Shown here piece after piece: positions 18,525 to 28,090 of a stretch of 52,912 nt of DNA (positions within the stretch are counted from its first letter, which is position 1; the number at the start of each line of letters is the position of its first letter). The notes beneath the pieces are model-generated. The model did no database searches. It was not told the origin of the DNA and saw only the letters and a program-made list of their open reading frames with translations. The translations under genes and the position numbers were made by a program. Source of the stretch: Streptococcus sp. SPS1 (GTDB lineage: Bacteria > Bacillota > Bacilli > Lactobacillales > Streptococcaceae); contig NZ_JAQFJG010000013.1 of the NCBI RefSeq assembly GCF_030439915.1, forward strand, positions 1-52,912, in the 5' to 3' direction.

Positions 18525-19339
18525 TCATCCACCTCGCCGATAAATGCATCCTTAACACGATTCCAGAAACTGGTGTGGCTAGGTGTAGCGACAAAGTGAA
18601 TCTTATGATGGTCAATTTGATACTCGATTCGCTCGATACTACGAAAAGAATAGACACTATTGTCAACCGAAATGGTGTGGTAATCATTTCTTGTTGGAAT
18701 GAGTTCAATCTTATCCTTCTTAGGCACAATAATGGACGAACCCAGCGTTCGATAGACGCGATTGTTAAGACTGGCAATTTCCGTTAACTGAAGAGCTTCA
18801 ATGGTAGGGTGCAAAACAGCACCACCAAGAGACTTGTTATAGGCAGTACTACCAGTCGGTGTCGAAACTGTTAGCCCGTCTCCACGAAAACGTTCAAAGG
18901 GAACACCATTGATGACAATATCTGCCACCATGGTTCGATCAGACCTGCGGATGCTGGCTTCATTGAGGGCACGAAAAATCTTGACCTCTCCATTTCCAAG
19001 AAAAACCTTCACATTTAGAACAGGGTAAGAAACCCTTGCTCCGGTATCTAGCTGCAAATTGGTCATTAACTTATCCAACTCAAAATCACGATAATCAGTA
19101 TAAAAGCCCAGATGTCCTGTATGAAGACCGATAAAGCGTACCTTATCAAGTTGGTCTTCGTACTTATGAAAGGCCGACAAGAGCATGCCATCTCCACCAA
19201 TGGAAATGACAATGTCCGGACTGCTATCATTAAGTATAAACTGATTTCTCTTCAAACGATCTCTCAATTCATACAAAACCTTTTGACTCTGCGGTTTTCT
19301 ATTGGCTATCAGATCAATTCGTTTACCTGTATTCTTCAT
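18521..19339 (-). CDS. nadK: NAD kinase
   Basis: A 272-residue cytoplasmic kinase that makes NADP from NAD. The motif [16 protein letters not shown] is the conserved GGDG nucleotide site, and [16 protein letters not shown] is the second family motif. I chose the ATG at 19339 ([10 protein letters not shown]), as in pneumococcal relatives; a GTG at 19351 is possible. Either start overlaps the end of relQ, so the genes are translationally coupled. Neighbouring alarmone synthetase and rRNA modification genes suggest growth-rate control of the unit. Confidence 0.93.
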   Translation of the reverse strand: MKNTGKRIDLIANRKPQSQKVLYELRDRLKRNQFILNDSSPDIVISIGGDGMLLSAFHKYEDQLDKVRFIGLHTGHLGFYTDYRDFELDKLMTNLQLDTGARVSYPVLNVKVFLGNGEVKIFRALNEASIRRSDRTMVADIVINGVPFERFRGDGLTVSTPTGSTAYNKSLGGAVLHPTIEALQLTEIASLNNRVYRTLGSSIIVPKKDKIELIPTRNDYHTISVDNSVYSFRSIERIEYQIDHHKIHFVATPSHTSFWNRVKDAFIGEVDE

Positions 19340-19994
19340 CTGTATCGTCACTGTTTCCTACACCGTCATTTAATTTTCTACTCAAGGGATCAAAAAGTGC
19401 CTGGGCTTCTTGGATATCATCACGAATTTTACCCATTTCTTCATCCAACTGATGGGCGATTCTAGCTGTAATTTCCAGTCGCTTCTTAATCTCATCTGGG
19501 AAATCCCCTTGGTACTTGTAGTTGAGAGAATGTTCTATCGTTGCCCAGAAATTCATGGCCAAGGTACGAATTTGAATCTCTGCCAAAATAGTCTTAGCTC
19601 CATTGATGGTATCAACCATATATTCTACTACCACATGATAGGAACGGTAGCCTGAAGCCTTTCGATGAGTAATGTAATCTCGCTCCTGTATGATTCGCAT
19701 ATCCTGACGCTTGTGCAAAATAGCCACAACTTCTTGGACGTCATCTACAAACTGAACCATCACACGTAAGCCAGCAATATCCTGCAAATCGTGTTCCAAG
19801 GTCGCATAAGTAATGCCACGACGAGCCATTTTTTCCTTGATACTTTCAATTGGCTTGACTCGACCAGTCACAAACTCAATCGGAGAGTGCTTATTTTGCT
19901 TACGATATTGCTTGCGAATACCACGTAGTTTAATCTTTAACTCACCAACAGCTTGAATGTAAGGATCTAGAAATTCTTCCCATTCTAAGGTCAT
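19323..19994 (-). CDS. relQ: Small alarmone synthetase RelQ
   Basis: A 223-residue GTP pyrophosphokinase that makes (p)ppGpp from ATP and GTP or GDP. It has the RelA/SpoT synthetase domain only, with no hydrolase, TGS or ACT domains, and the length is typical of RelQ/SAS1. Conserved segments are [40 protein letters not shown] and [17 protein letters not shown], the last holding substrate-binding and catalytic residues. First gene of the three-gene unit and divergent from the CYTH gene at 20123. Confidence 0.93.
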   Translation of the reverse strand: MTLEWEEFLDPYIQAVGELKIKLRGIRKQYRKQNKHSPIEFVTGRVKPIESIKEKMARRGITYATLEHDLQDIAGLRVMVQFVDDVQEVVAILHKRQDMRIIQERDYITHRKASGYRSYHVVVEYMVDTINGAKTILAEIQIRTLAMNFWATIEHSLNYKYQGDFPDEIKKRLEITARIAHQLDEEMGKIRDDIQEAQALFDPLSRKLNDGVGNSDDTDEEYR

Positions 19995-20122
19995 ATATTC
20001 TCCCTTGTTCTCATATTATCCGTCAAAAATATCTTTGATTTTTTCTCCAGATTCATATACAATAAATACAAAGCTATTATATCATATAATCCGCTTTCAT
20101 AGATAAAGAAAAGGTAAGAAAA

Positions 20123-20692
20123 ATGAAACATTTAGAAATTGAATTGAAAACACTCTTGAAAAAAGATGAGTATGATCGTCTAAAAGACCAGTTCACAGGT
20201 GTCACTCCTGTTCTTCAAAAAAATTACTACATGGACACGCCTGATTTTGAGCTGCGAGAAAAGAAAGTTGCTATGCGCATTCGAACCTTTGAAGACTGGG
20301 CAGAATTGACACTCAAAGTCCCACAAAGTGTTGGGAACATGGAATACAACCAAAAATTGCAACTAAAAGATGCTGAAAACTATCTGAGCAAGAAAGAACT
20401 TCCTCAAGGGCTGGTTCTTGATGAATTGGCTAAACATGGTATCCAAACTAGTGAATGGCAGGTTCTTGGTTGTCTAACGACACTTCGCTATGAAATGAAG
20501 ACAGCTATTGGCCTCATGGCACTGGATGAAAGTCAGTACTTTGATATGATAGATTACGAATTGGAGCTTGAAGTGGAAAATCATGAGCAAGGCAAACAGG
20601 ATTTCCAGCAATTTTTAGAGGAAAATCAGATTTCTTATCAAAAAGCTCCCTCAAAATTGGTTCGATTTGTCAAAAGTATGAAAAATAGCTGA
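20123..20692 (+). CDS. CYTH domain protein (triphosphate-tunnel metalloenzyme)
   Basis: A 189-residue single-domain protein. The N-terminal ExExK signature (LEIELKTLL, residues 4-12) and later alternating charged strands (VAMRIRTF, AELTLKVPQ, YELELEVEN) fit the triphosphate-tunnel fold that binds metal and a triphosphate. Bacterial relatives include inorganic triphosphatases and, rarely, adenylate cyclases; pneumococcal genomes label it adenylate cyclase, which I would not rely on. It is divergent from relQ and precedes prs, so nucleotide or polyphosphate metabolism is plausible. Confidence 0.85.
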   Translation: MKHLEIELKTLLKKDEYDRLKDQFTGVTPVLQKNYYMDTPDFELREKKVAMRIRTFEDWAELTLKVPQSVGNMEYNQKLQLKDAENYLSKKELPQGLVLDELAKHGIQTSEWQVLGCLTTLRYEMKTAIGLMALDESQYFDMIDYELELEVENHEQGKQDFQQFLEENQISYQKAPSKLVRFVKSMKNS

Positions 20693-20804
20693 AATAATCT
20701 CCATTTTTTGGTAAAATAGAAAAAATAAAAATACACGAATCCCAGTTCATATATGTAAGGCAAATATCACTAGGATTTATAAAGTTTACAGAGGACGGTC
20801 TATA

Positions 20805-21764
20805 ATGTCAGATAGAAAAAACATGAAACTTTTCGCACTCAACTCTAACCAAGAGATTGCACAGAAAATTGCACAAGCTGTTGGTGTCCCACTTGGAAAA
20901 CTATCATCACGTCAATTTTCAGACGGAGAAATCCAAGTGAATATCGAAGAAAGTGTCCGTGGTTATGATGTTTACATCATCCAGTCTACAAGTTTCCCTG
21001 TTAACAACCACCTAATGGAATTGTTGATCATGGTTGACGCTTGTGTGCGCGCAAGTGCCCACAGTATCAACGTTGTCCTTCCATATTTTGGCTATGCACG
21101 TCAAGACCGCATTGCTTCACCACGTGAGCCACTTACAGCGAAACTAGTTGCAAATATGCTGGTTAAGGCTGGTGTTGATCGTATCCTGACTCTTGATTTG
21201 CATGCTGTTCAGGTTCAAGGTTTCTTTGATATTCCAGTGGATAATCTTTTCACTGTTCCCCTATTTGCAAAACATTACTGCGATAAAGGTCTACTTGGCT
21301 CAGATGTTGTTGTCGTCAGCCCTAAAAATTCAGGTGTCAAACGTGCTCGTAGCTTGGCTGAATATCTTGATGCTCCTATCGCCATTATCGACTACCCTCA
21401 AGACGATGCAACTCGTAACGAAGGTTATATTATTGGTGATGTTGAAGGTAAGAAAGCCATCTTAATTGACGATATTCTGAATACAGGACGTACCTTCTCT
21501 GAAGCTGCTAAAATCGTTGAACGTGAAGGGGCTACAGAAATTTATGCTGTTTCTAGCCACGGTCTCTTCGTCGAGGGAGCTGCTGAACTTCTTGACAATA
21601 CTAAGATTAAAGAAATTCTTGTGACTGATTCAGTAGCAACAAAAGAAAAAACTCCTAAAAACGTATGCTACATCACTGCTAGTGAGTTAATTGGTGATGC
21701 CATCGTCCGTATTCACGAAAGAAAACCAGTCAGCCCACTCTTTGCCTACAACAAAAAGAAATAA
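20805..21764 (+). CDS. prs: Ribose-phosphate pyrophosphokinase
   Basis: A 319-residue enzyme making PRPP from ribose 5-phosphate and ATP for purine, pyrimidine, His, Trp and NAD synthesis. It shows the ATP-binding flexible loop (YARQDR), the metal and ATP site [13 protein letters not shown], and the PRPP loop [17 protein letters not shown]. Streptococci usually have two Prs paralogues and this looks like the one next to nifS. The AGAGGACGG ribosome site precedes the ATG. Nine bases separate it from the cysteine desulfurase gene. Confidence 0.95.
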   Translation: MSDRKNMKLFALNSNQEIAQKIAQAVGVPLGKLSSRQFSDGEIQVNIEESVRGYDVYIIQSTSFPVNNHLMELLIMVDACVRASAHSINVVLPYFGYARQDRIASPREPLTAKLVANMLVKAGVDRILTLDLHAVQVQGFFDIPVDNLFTVPLFAKHYCDKGLLGSDVVVVSPKNSGVKRARSLAEYLDAPIAIIDYPQDDATRNEGYIIGDVEGKKAILIDDILNTGRTFSEAAKIVEREGATEIYAVSSHGLFVEGAAELLDNTKIKEILVTDSVATKEKTPKNVCYITASELIGDAIVRIHERKPVSPLFAYNKKK

Positions 21765-21773
21765 GGTGATTCT

Positions 21774-22889
21774 TTGATTTATTTGGACAATGCTGCGACG
21801 ACTCCTATGTCAGCAGTTGCTATTTCAGCTATGACCGAGGTTATGCAAGGAACCTATGGAAATCCTTCTAGTATTCATGGTCATGGTCGTCAAGCTGGTA
21901 AACTCTTACGAGAAGCCCGTCAGGAACTAGCTCAGTTACTGGGGACAAAACCTCAACATATCTTTTTCACTTCTGGTGGGACTGAAGGCAACAATACTGC
22001 CATCATTGGCTACTGCCTTCGTCATCAAGAACAAGGAAAACATATCATCACAACTGCCATTGAGCACCATGCCGTCCTTGAAACCATTGATTACTTGGTT
22101 CAACACTTTGGTTTTGAAGCAACCATTATCCAGCCAAAAAATCAAGAAATCGCAGCCCAGCAAATTCAAAAGGCTTTACGTGACGATACGATTTTGGTTT
22201 CTACCATGTTTGCCAATAATGAGACAGGAAACCTACTGCCCATTGCTGAAATTGGCCAAATACTCAAGCAACACCCAGCCGCCTATCATGTCGATGCTGT
22301 TCAGGCTATTGGTAAGATCCCTATACATCCAGAAGAATTGGGCATTGATTTTCTCACTGCTTCTGCCCACAAGTTCCATGGTCCTAAGGGAATCGGTTTT
22401 CTCTACGCATCTAGCATGGACTTTGATTCCTATCTTCATGGCGGAGACCAAGAACAGAAAAAACGAGCCGGAACTGAAAATCTAGCTGCCATCGTGGGTA
22501 TGGTTGCAGCCCTAAAAGAAGACCTAGAAAAACAAGAAGAACATTTCCAACATGTACAAAATCTAGAAACTGCCTTTCTTGCAGAGCTAGAAGGAATTCA
22601 GTATTACGTGAATAGAGGAGAACATCATCTCCCTTATGTTCTCAATATTGGATTTCCTGGTCAGAAAAATGACCTCTTACTCCTTCGGCTAGATTTAGCT
22701 GGAATTTCAATCTCTACTGGCTCAGCCTGTACGGCAGGCATTGTCCAATCCAGCCATGTTCTTGAAGCCATGTACGGGGCAAATTCAGAACGTCTGAAGG
22801 AATCCGTTCGTATCAGTTTGTCGCCACAAAATACTCTTGAAGACCTACATACCCTCGCAAAAACCTTAAAAGAAATTATCGGAGGTTAG
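21774..22889 (+). CDS. Cysteine desulfurase (NifS/IscS family)
   Basis: A 371-residue pyridoxal-phosphate enzyme releasing sulfur from cysteine. The start is a TTG (IYLDNAATTPMS is the usual N-terminus) with AAGGTGAT upstream. TASAHKFHGPKGIGFLY holds the PLP lysine, and STGSACTAG holds the catalytic Cys on a loop. It is not the SufS gene of a suf operon; family members near thiI supply sulfur for tRNA thiolation, but here neighbours are prs and two small proteins, so the acceptor is unknown. Confidence 0.92.
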   Translation: MIYLDNAATTPMSAVAISAMTEVMQGTYGNPSSIHGHGRQAGKLLREARQELAQLLGTKPQHIFFTSGGTEGNNTAIIGYCLRHQEQGKHIITTAIEHHAVLETIDYLVQHFGFEATIIQPKNQEIAAQQIQKALRDDTILVSTMFANNETGNLLPIAEIGQILKQHPAAYHVDAVQAIGKIPIHPEELGIDFLTASAHKFHGPKGIGFLYASSMDFDSYLHGGDQEQKKRAGTENLAAIVGMVAALKEDLEKQEEHFQHVQNLETAFLAELEGIQYYVNRGEHHLPYVLNIGFPGQKNDLLLLRLDLAGISISTGSACTAGIVQSSHVLEAMYGANSERLKESVRISLSPQNTLEDLHTLAKTLKEIIGG

Positions 22890-22893
22890 CCAT

Positions 22894-23241
22894 ATGGCAT
22901 TTGAAAAAACCATTCAGTTAAAAAATTGTCGTTACGACTACACTCTTAGCCCTTCTGTTAAAAAATTCACCCTTAAGGACAACACTTTTTTTGAAACAAA
23001 GGTTGGTAACTACGAACTAACTCGCCTTTTGGAAAAAGTGCCAAACAGCGGTGAAGGCTTCCGACTCAAAATCATCATTAACAAGGAACTTACAGGGGCT
23101 AAAATCAATATCACTGACAAGTTTGGCCTTCGTCTAGTTGATATTTTCAAATCAGAAGACCACCACATTCATCAGGAAAAATTCTACTTCCTCATGGATA
23201 GCTTAGTAGAACGTGGTGTCTTTACAAAATCTGAAAGATAG
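22894..23241 (+). CDS. DUF1831 domain protein
   Basis: A 115-residue conserved protein of unknown function that follows the desulfurase gene by 4 bases. No signal peptide, membrane helix or metal motif. The family is largely restricted to Lactobacillales and is commonly found beside cysteine desulfurase or thiolation genes, which hints at a role there; that is inference from context. Ribosome site GGAGG lies within the previous stop region. Confidence 0.75.
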   Translation: MAFEKTIQLKNCRYDYTLSPSVKKFTLKDNTFFETKVGNYELTRLLEKVPNSGEGFRLKIIINKELTGAKINITDKFGLRLVDIFKSEDHHIHQEKFYFLMDSLVERGVFTKSER

Positions 23242-23248
23242 GTCCCAT

Positions 23249-23464
23249 ATGTTTAAACTGACCTATAAAGACAGCTATCATGTAGAGCGGACTCTCAAGT
23301 ATGAAGATTATGAGGCACTCATGCTGGCTTTGTCAGGATGTGTGACCCTGCCAGATACACTTTATGTAACTTCTCTGACTTTTAAGGGCCAGAAAGTTTA
23401 TCAGGGTCTGGTCGGAGACCTCTACCGTTTTCTATCACATGCAGATTTTTTACATCAAAACTAA
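23249..23464 (+). CDS. Small conserved streptococcal protein (DUF4649-like)
   Basis: A 71-residue protein starting MFKLTYKDSYHVERTL; the ATG at 23249 is preceded by AAGATAGG. An extended frame from 23213 would overlap the previous gene, so I reject that start. Mixed alpha/beta composition with no recognisable catalytic motif. It closes the prs-nifS unit; a terminator follows at once. Function unknown. Confidence 0.7.
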   Translation: MFKLTYKDSYHVERTLKYEDYEALMLALSGCVTLPDTLYVTSLTFKGQKVYQGLVGDLYRFLSHADFLHQN

Positions 23465-23486
23465 GATTTTTCTTAGTTTTTTCTTG
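23457..23486 (+). terminator. Terminator before rex
   Basis: Stem AAACTAAGA / TCTTAGTTT with a short T loop, then a T-rich run; it overlaps the preceding stop codon. Confidence 0.75.
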
Positions 23487-23489
23487 TTT

Positions 23490-23520
23490 TTGTTGATTTT
23501 TTCACAATGTTTCTATAAAA
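23490..23520 (+). promoter_or_regulatory. rex promoter with Rex operator
   Basis: TTGTTGATTTTTTCACAA (23490-23507) fits the Rex box TTGTGAAAnnTTTCACAA with two mismatches in the left half. It covers the -35 (TTGTTG) and spacer, with TATAAA 18 bases downstream at 23514-23519. Suggests self-repression. Confidence 0.6.
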
Positions 23521-23546
23521 TAGAAGAATAGAAAGGTTGTGATTTT

Positions 23547-24188
23547 GTGAAAGATAAACAGTCTGCTATTCCAAAAGCTACAGCAAAAAGACTCTCTCTC
23601 TACTATCGAATTTTTAAGAGATTTCATGCAGAAAAGATTGAACGTGCCAACTCTAAGCAAATTGCAGAGGCTATCGGTATTGATTCAGCGACCGTACGTC
23701 GTGATTTTTCCTATTTTGGTGAACTAGGTCGTCGTGGTTTTGGCTATGATGTCAAAAAACTGATGACGTTTTTTGCCGATTTGCTCAATGATAACTCTAT
23801 TACCAATGTCATGCTGGTAGGTATTGGAAATATGGGCCATGCCCTTCTCCACTACCGCTTCCATGAACGTAACAAGATGAAGATTATCATGGCCTTTGAC
23901 CTAGATGACCATCCCGAAGTCGGCACCCAAACTCCTGATGGGATTCCCATTTACGGAATTTCTCAAATCAAGGATAAAATCAAGGATGCTGATGTGAAGA
24001 CTGCTATCCTGACCGTTCCCAGTGTTAAGTCACAAGAGGTTGCCAATCTCTTGGTAGATGCTGGTGTGAAAGGAATTCTCAGTTTTTCACCAGTCCATCT
24101 GCATTTACCAAAAGACGTGGTCGTTCAGTATGTTGATTTGACAAGTGAACTCCAAACCCTCCTCTATTTCATGCGAAAAGAGGATTAG
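23547..24188 (+). CDS. rex: Redox-sensing repressor Rex
   Basis: A 213-residue NADH-responsive repressor of fermentation genes. The N-terminal winged helix (about 10-75, with [22 protein letters not shown]) binds DNA, and the Rossmann domain has [13 protein letters not shown] for NAD(H). A C-terminal helix (ELQTLLYFM) swaps in the dimer. The start is a GTG with GAAAGG upstream. Its own promoter carries a likely Rex box. Confidence 0.94.
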   Translation: MKDKQSAIPKATAKRLSLYYRIFKRFHAEKIERANSKQIAEAIGIDSATVRRDFSYFGELGRRGFGYDVKKLMTFFADLLNDNSITNVMLVGIGNMGHALLHYRFHERNKMKIIMAFDLDDHPEVGTQTPDGIPIYGISQIKDKIKDADVKTAILTVPSVKSQEVANLLVDAGVKGILSFSPVHLHLPKDVVVQYVDLTSELQTLLYFMRKED

Positions 24189-24205
24189 AAAGCGAAAATC
24201 ATTTT

Positions 24206-24895
24206 ATGAAAAAACCAGTTATAGGGATTACAGGAAACGAAAAAACTCATCCTGATGATGACATCATGATGAGCTACGCAGCAAAAGGCTTTGTGGAAGG
24301 CGTTAAAGACGCTGGAGGGATTCCCATCATCCTACCGATTGGTGATCAAGAAATGGCCTGCCACTATATCAGTATGATTGACAAGCTCATCTTGACAGGT
24401 GGGCAAAATGTTGATCCAAAATTCTATGGTGAACCAAAAACCATTGATAGCGATGACTACCACCTTCAAAGAGATATCTTCGAACTGGCCCTCATCAAGG
24501 AAGCTATTAAACAGAAAAAGCCAATTTTTTCTGTCTGCCGTGGTACCCAACTCTTTAACGTTGCCATGGGTGGAACTTTGTATCAAGATATCGAAGACCA
24601 CTGGCAGGATTGTTCCGCAGAGTACACAACCCAACGCTTGGTGACAGAACCTGATACTGTTCTTCGAGAAATCTATGGAGAAATCTCCCATATCAACTCC
24701 TTCCACCATCAGAGCATCAAGGATTTAGCACCAAATTTAAAGATTGCGGCTCATGATCCTAAAGATGGCATTATTGAAGCTGTCATGAGTACGGATGATG
24801 TCGCCTTTCTCGGTGTCCAATGGCATCCAGAATTTCTATTTGAAAATCGCCCCAAAGATAAAAACCTCTTTGACTATGTTGTTAATGAACTTTAG
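24206..24895 (+). CDS. Class I glutamine amidotransferase, peptidase C26 family
   Basis: A 229-residue protein of the gamma-glutamyl-GABA hydrolase (PuuD-like) group. The nucleophile elbow [15 protein letters not shown] holds the catalytic Cys, and GVQWHPEF holds the His and Glu of the triad. It would hydrolyse a gamma-glutamyl bond; the substrate is unknown, and no putrescine genes are nearby. Lies 17 bases after rex, probably co-transcribed. Its last 4 bases overlap the end of convergent radC. Confidence 0.85.
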   Translation: MKKPVIGITGNEKTHPDDDIMMSYAAKGFVEGVKDAGGIPIILPIGDQEMACHYISMIDKLILTGGQNVDPKFYGEPKTIDSDDYHLQRDIFELALIKEAIKQKKPIFSVCRGTQLFNVAMGGTLYQDIEDHWQDCSAEYTTQRLVTEPDTVLREIYGEISHINSFHHQSIKDLAPNLKIAAHDPKDGIIEAVMSTDDVAFLGVQWHPEFLFENRPKDKNLFDYVVNEL

Positions 24896-25572
24896 ATTAA
24901 ATCCGTCTTTTCACGATAACTAAAGTAATTAGAATTAGAGACAATCAAATGGTCCAAGAGGACAATCCCCATTAGGTCACAGGCTTCTTTTACAAGTTTA
25001 GTGACTTGATCATCATTTCGGCTAGGCGCTACCGCTCCCGAAGGATGATTGTGAACCAAGATGAGAGAAGTCGCCATATGCTTGATAGCATAGTGAAGAA
25101 TCTCACGTGGTTCAGCAATACTACGAGTAGCTGAGCCGATAAAAATGGTCTGTTGATGAATGATTTGATTTTGAGTATTGAGATAGAGCGCCACCAGGTG
25201 CTCTTGTTTTTTATGTCCCAACTCCTGCTGCATCTTCTTGGCCAACTTTTGGCTACTGAGAATACTTTCCATCTCAAGGGTCTCATGTTTATGAATACGA
25301 TGCCCCAGTTCAATCATTGCTTGTAATTCTATTGCCTTAACACGTCCGATACCAGATAGACTCTGCAATTCCTGCAGGGTCATTTTTTTCAAATCCGTTA
25401 GGCTTGAAAGATTGCTCAAGACTTTCTGGGCAATTTCAAAAACGCTAGCTTGACGTGTTCCTGTCCTGAGTAAAATAGCTAGCAACTCTTGATTACTGAG
25501 CGCTTCCACTCCTTCTTGGGTCAGTCTCTCTCTTGGTAATAATGAATCTTCTTGGAATGAAATACTGTACAT
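24892..25572 (-). CDS. radC: RadC family protein (JAB/MPN domain)
   Basis: A 226-residue protein with an N-terminal helix-hairpin-helix part ([20 protein letters not shown]) and a C-terminal MPN/JAB metal domain ([16 protein letters not shown]). Originally thought to be a repair protein; in pneumococcus it belongs to the late competence regulon but its loss has little effect. The start at 25572 ([10 protein letters not shown]) has AGGAGG 6 bases upstream; upstream codons have none. The upstream region carries a cin-box-like CACGAATA and a hairpin that covers the ribosome site. Confidence 0.92.
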   Translation of the reverse strand: MYSISFQEDSLLPRERLTQEGVEALSNQELLAILLRTGTRQASVFEIAQKVLSNLSSLTDLKKMTLQELQSLSGIGRVKAIELQAMIELGHRIHKHETLEMESILSSQKLAKKMQQELGHKKQEHLVALYLNTQNQIIHQQTIFIGSATRSIAEPREILHYAIKHMATSLILVHNHPSGAVAPSRNDDQVTKLVKEACDLMGIVLLDHLIVSNSNYFSYREKTDLI

Positions 25573-25576
25573 AAAA

Positions 25577-25608
25577 ATCCTCCTCACTTTATTATTCGTG
25601 AGAAGGAT
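25577..25608 (-). promoter_or_regulatory. radC cin-box and ribosome-site hairpin
   Basis: Minus-strand CACGAATA (25593-25600) differs by one base from the competence SigX box TACGAATA. Arms 25598-25608 and 25577-25587 form an 11-bp stem with one G-U pair, and the right arm contains AGGAGG. A SigX start, expected near 25584-25587, would leave out the left arm. Confidence 0.55.
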
Positions 25609-25614
25609 GAAAAA

Positions 25615-27906
25615 TTAGATTTTTTTCTCAATTGGAGCCACACTAGCTAAAAGTTTTTTCAAACCTACTTCTGGGAAATTGATTTTTAATTCCTGAGTAG
25701 CACCGCTACCTGAAACTTCCAGAACAGTTCCCTCTCCCCATTTCTTGTGGAGAGCAATATCACCAATAGACCAATTTGTCTCGCTAGAAGCTGATTTTGC
25801 GCCAGCTGTAAATTGACCAAATGGAAGACCGCTTGACTGGATAGATTTTGGGGCAGCACTGCATTTACGGTCTTGAAGAGCTTGAGCCAGACTCATACCT
25901 TGACCAAAGGCAAGACCACCACTACTATATGATGCCTTAAAACTTGAATTTGCTGGGCGCGCCAATCCTTGATACTCAAGCAAGTCTGAACTGATTTCGT
26001 TAATAAAACGAGTTGGACGGTTGTAGTTGGTACGACCAAAAAGCAGGCGTGAGTTGGCATTGGTCAGATAGAGGATTTTCTCTGCACGCGTGATACCTAC
26101 ATAAGCCAGACGGCGCTCTTCCTCTAATTCATCTTGATCTTCAGCCGCACGACTAAGAGGAAAGACATTTTCTTCCATCCCAATCAAAAAGACAACTGGA
26201 AACTCGAGACCTTTGGCAGCGTGCAGGGTCATCAAGGTCACTTCTGATGTCTCCTGACTACCTGAATCTGTATCGGCAATCAAGGCCAAGTCATTTAAGA
26301 AACGGCTCAGTTTGTCCAGACCAGTTTCTTTTTCTAGCCCATCAGAGGTGTCATCAAAGTTTTTCGTCACAGAAAGGAACTCTTCAATATTTTCAACCCT
26401 AGCCTTGCTTTCTAAAGTCGCTTGAGCATTTAGAATATTGACGTAACCTGTTTTTTCTAGGACAGCCTCAACCAACTCTGTAATAGTTAATTGATCTAGC
26501 TGCTCTCGTAAATCTAGAATCATATTGGCAAAATCCCAGATAGACTGGGCTGCTTTACCTTTGATACCAGATAACATGATATTGGCTGAAGCATCTAGCA
26601 TGGACATGTCTTGCATATTCGCAAAGTCACGGATTTTCTCAACTGTACCTGGCCCAATTCCACGTTTCGGTTCGTTGATAATACGCTCAAAACTGATATT
26701 GTCACACAAATTGGCAATGAGGTTGAGGTAAGCGATAATATCACGAATTTCCTTACGGCTGTAGAACTTGGTTCCGCCAACCATGGTATAAGGGATATTT
26801 GACTTAAGCAAGGCTTCCTCAATAGTACGAGACTGGGCATTAGTCCGATAGAGAACTGCAAAATCCTTGTGAAGAAAGTTTTGACTGCGACTAAGTTCAT
26901 CTATAGTTCTAGCTACAAATACAGCCTCATCCAGCTCATCATCGGCACGATAGTAAACGATTTGTTCCCCATCAGCATTTTGAGTCCAGAGATTCTTAGG
27001 ACGGCGGTTTTTATTGTTTTTAATGACCTCGTTGGCCGCTTGGAGAATGGTTTTAGTGGAACGGTAATTCTCCTCCAACAAAACAACCTTGGCTTGGGGA
27101 TAATCTTTCTCGAAATCCAAAATATTCTGCATATCAGCACCACGCCAACCGTAGATAGACTGGTCCGCATCCCCAACCACACAGATGTTTTTAAAGCGCG
27201 AAGCCAAGAGTTTGACCAATTGGTACTGAGCGTGGTTGGTATCTTGGTACTCATCAACATGGATGTATTGAAACTTCTGCTGGTAGTAGGTCAAAACATC
27301 AGGATTTTGATCAAAGAGACGCAGGGTCAGCATAATCAAATCATCAAAGTCAACCGACTCAGACTGACGAAGCTCTTTCTGATAAGCAGTATAGCACTGA
27401 GCCACGATTTGCGTATACATATCGCCAGCTTGAGCAGCATAAGCTACATCATCAATCAAATCATTCTTAGCATTTGAAATGGTCCCTAAGATGCTCCGTT
27501 CATTCCATTTTTTCGGATCCAAGTTTAACTGCTTAAGAATGCGTTTCATGAGCGTTCGCTGTTCACCAGGATCGACAATTGTAAAATTACGATTGTAGCC
27601 AATATGGTCCGCATCGCGACGCAAAATACGAACACACATGGAGTGGAAGGTCGCAATCAGACAGTCCTGAGTGGCTGGATTAAGGCTATAAGCACGCTCT
27701 TTCATCTCACGCGCAGCCTTATTAGTAAAGGTAATAGCCAAGATATTCCAAGGATTGACCAGCTTTTCATCAATCAGATAAGCAATGCGGTGGGTCAAAA
27801 CTCGGGTCTTTCCAGAGCCAGCCCCCGCCATGATTAACAAGGGCCCTTCTGTCGTTTGCACCGCCTCAGCCTGACGGTCATTCATTCCATTTAATAATGC
27901 GTTCAT
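25615..27906 (-). CDS. pcrA: ATP-dependent DNA helicase PcrA
   Basis: A 763-residue UvrD/PcrA helicase for repair and replication fork maintenance. The Walker A motif is [14 protein letters not shown] near residue 30. Further helicase motifs are [60 protein letters not shown] and [14 protein letters not shown]. The divergent C-terminal tail with [16 protein letters not shown] is the RNA-polymerase-binding Tudor-like domain of PcrA. Lies 42 bases upstream of radC on the same strand. Confidence 0.95.
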   Translation of the reverse strand: MNALLNGMNDRQAEAVQTTEGPLLIMAGAGSGKTRVLTHRIAYLIDEKLVNPWNILAITFTNKAAREMKERAYSLNPATQDCLIATFHSMCVRILRRDADHIGYNRNFTIVDPGEQRTLMKRILKQLNLDPKKWNERSILGTISNAKNDLIDDVAYAAQAGDMYTQIVAQCYTAYQKELRQSESVDFDDLIMLTLRLFDQNPDVLTYYQQKFQYIHVDEYQDTNHAQYQLVKLLASRFKNICVVGDADQSIYGWRGADMQNILDFEKDYPQAKVVLLEENYRSTKTILQAANEVIKNNKNRRPKNLWTQNADGEQIVYYRADDELDEAVFVARTIDELSRSQNFLHKDFAVLYRTNAQSRTIEEALLKSNIPYTMVGGTKFYSRKEIRDIIAYLNLIANLCDNISFERIINEPKRGIGPGTVEKIRDFANMQDMSMLDASANIMLSGIKGKAAQSIWDFANMILDLREQLDQLTITELVEAVLEKTGYVNILNAQATLESKARVENIEEFLSVTKNFDDTSDGLEKETGLDKLSRFLNDLALIADTDSGSQETSEVTLMTLHAAKGLEFPVVFLIGMEENVFPLSRAAEDQDELEEERRLAYVGITRAEKILYLTNANSRLLFGRTNYNRPTRFINEISSDLLEYQGLARPANSSFKASYSSGGLAFGQGMSLAQALQDRKCSAAPKSIQSSGLPFGQFTAGAKSASSETNWSIGDIALHKKWGEGTVLEVSGSGATQELKINFPEVGLKKLLASVAPIEKKI

Positions 27907-28034
27907 CTTCTCTTCCTTACTCTTGAAGTCAATATTTCTATTATATCAGAAATCAGGGAAAATATCTTTACCTAGACTGGTTACGACTAGTAAACAACTC
28001 TCTCATCAGCTGAAGACAAGGCCTTATATCTAGA

Positions 28035-28073
28035 TAAAAAATGAGCTTGGGTTAAAATCTCCAAACTCATTTC
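28035..28073 (-). terminator. fhs terminator
   Basis: Minus-strand AAATGAGTTTGG and CCAAGCTCATTT form a stem with one bulge, followed by a T-run. Confidence 0.75.
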
Positions 28074-28090
28074 AAGTCAATTTTAATATA

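Noticed and set aside
20693..20804. Riboswitch or T-box upstream of prs
   Set aside because: The 110-base gap shows no terminator-antiterminator pair or T-box motif; only a normal ribosome site.
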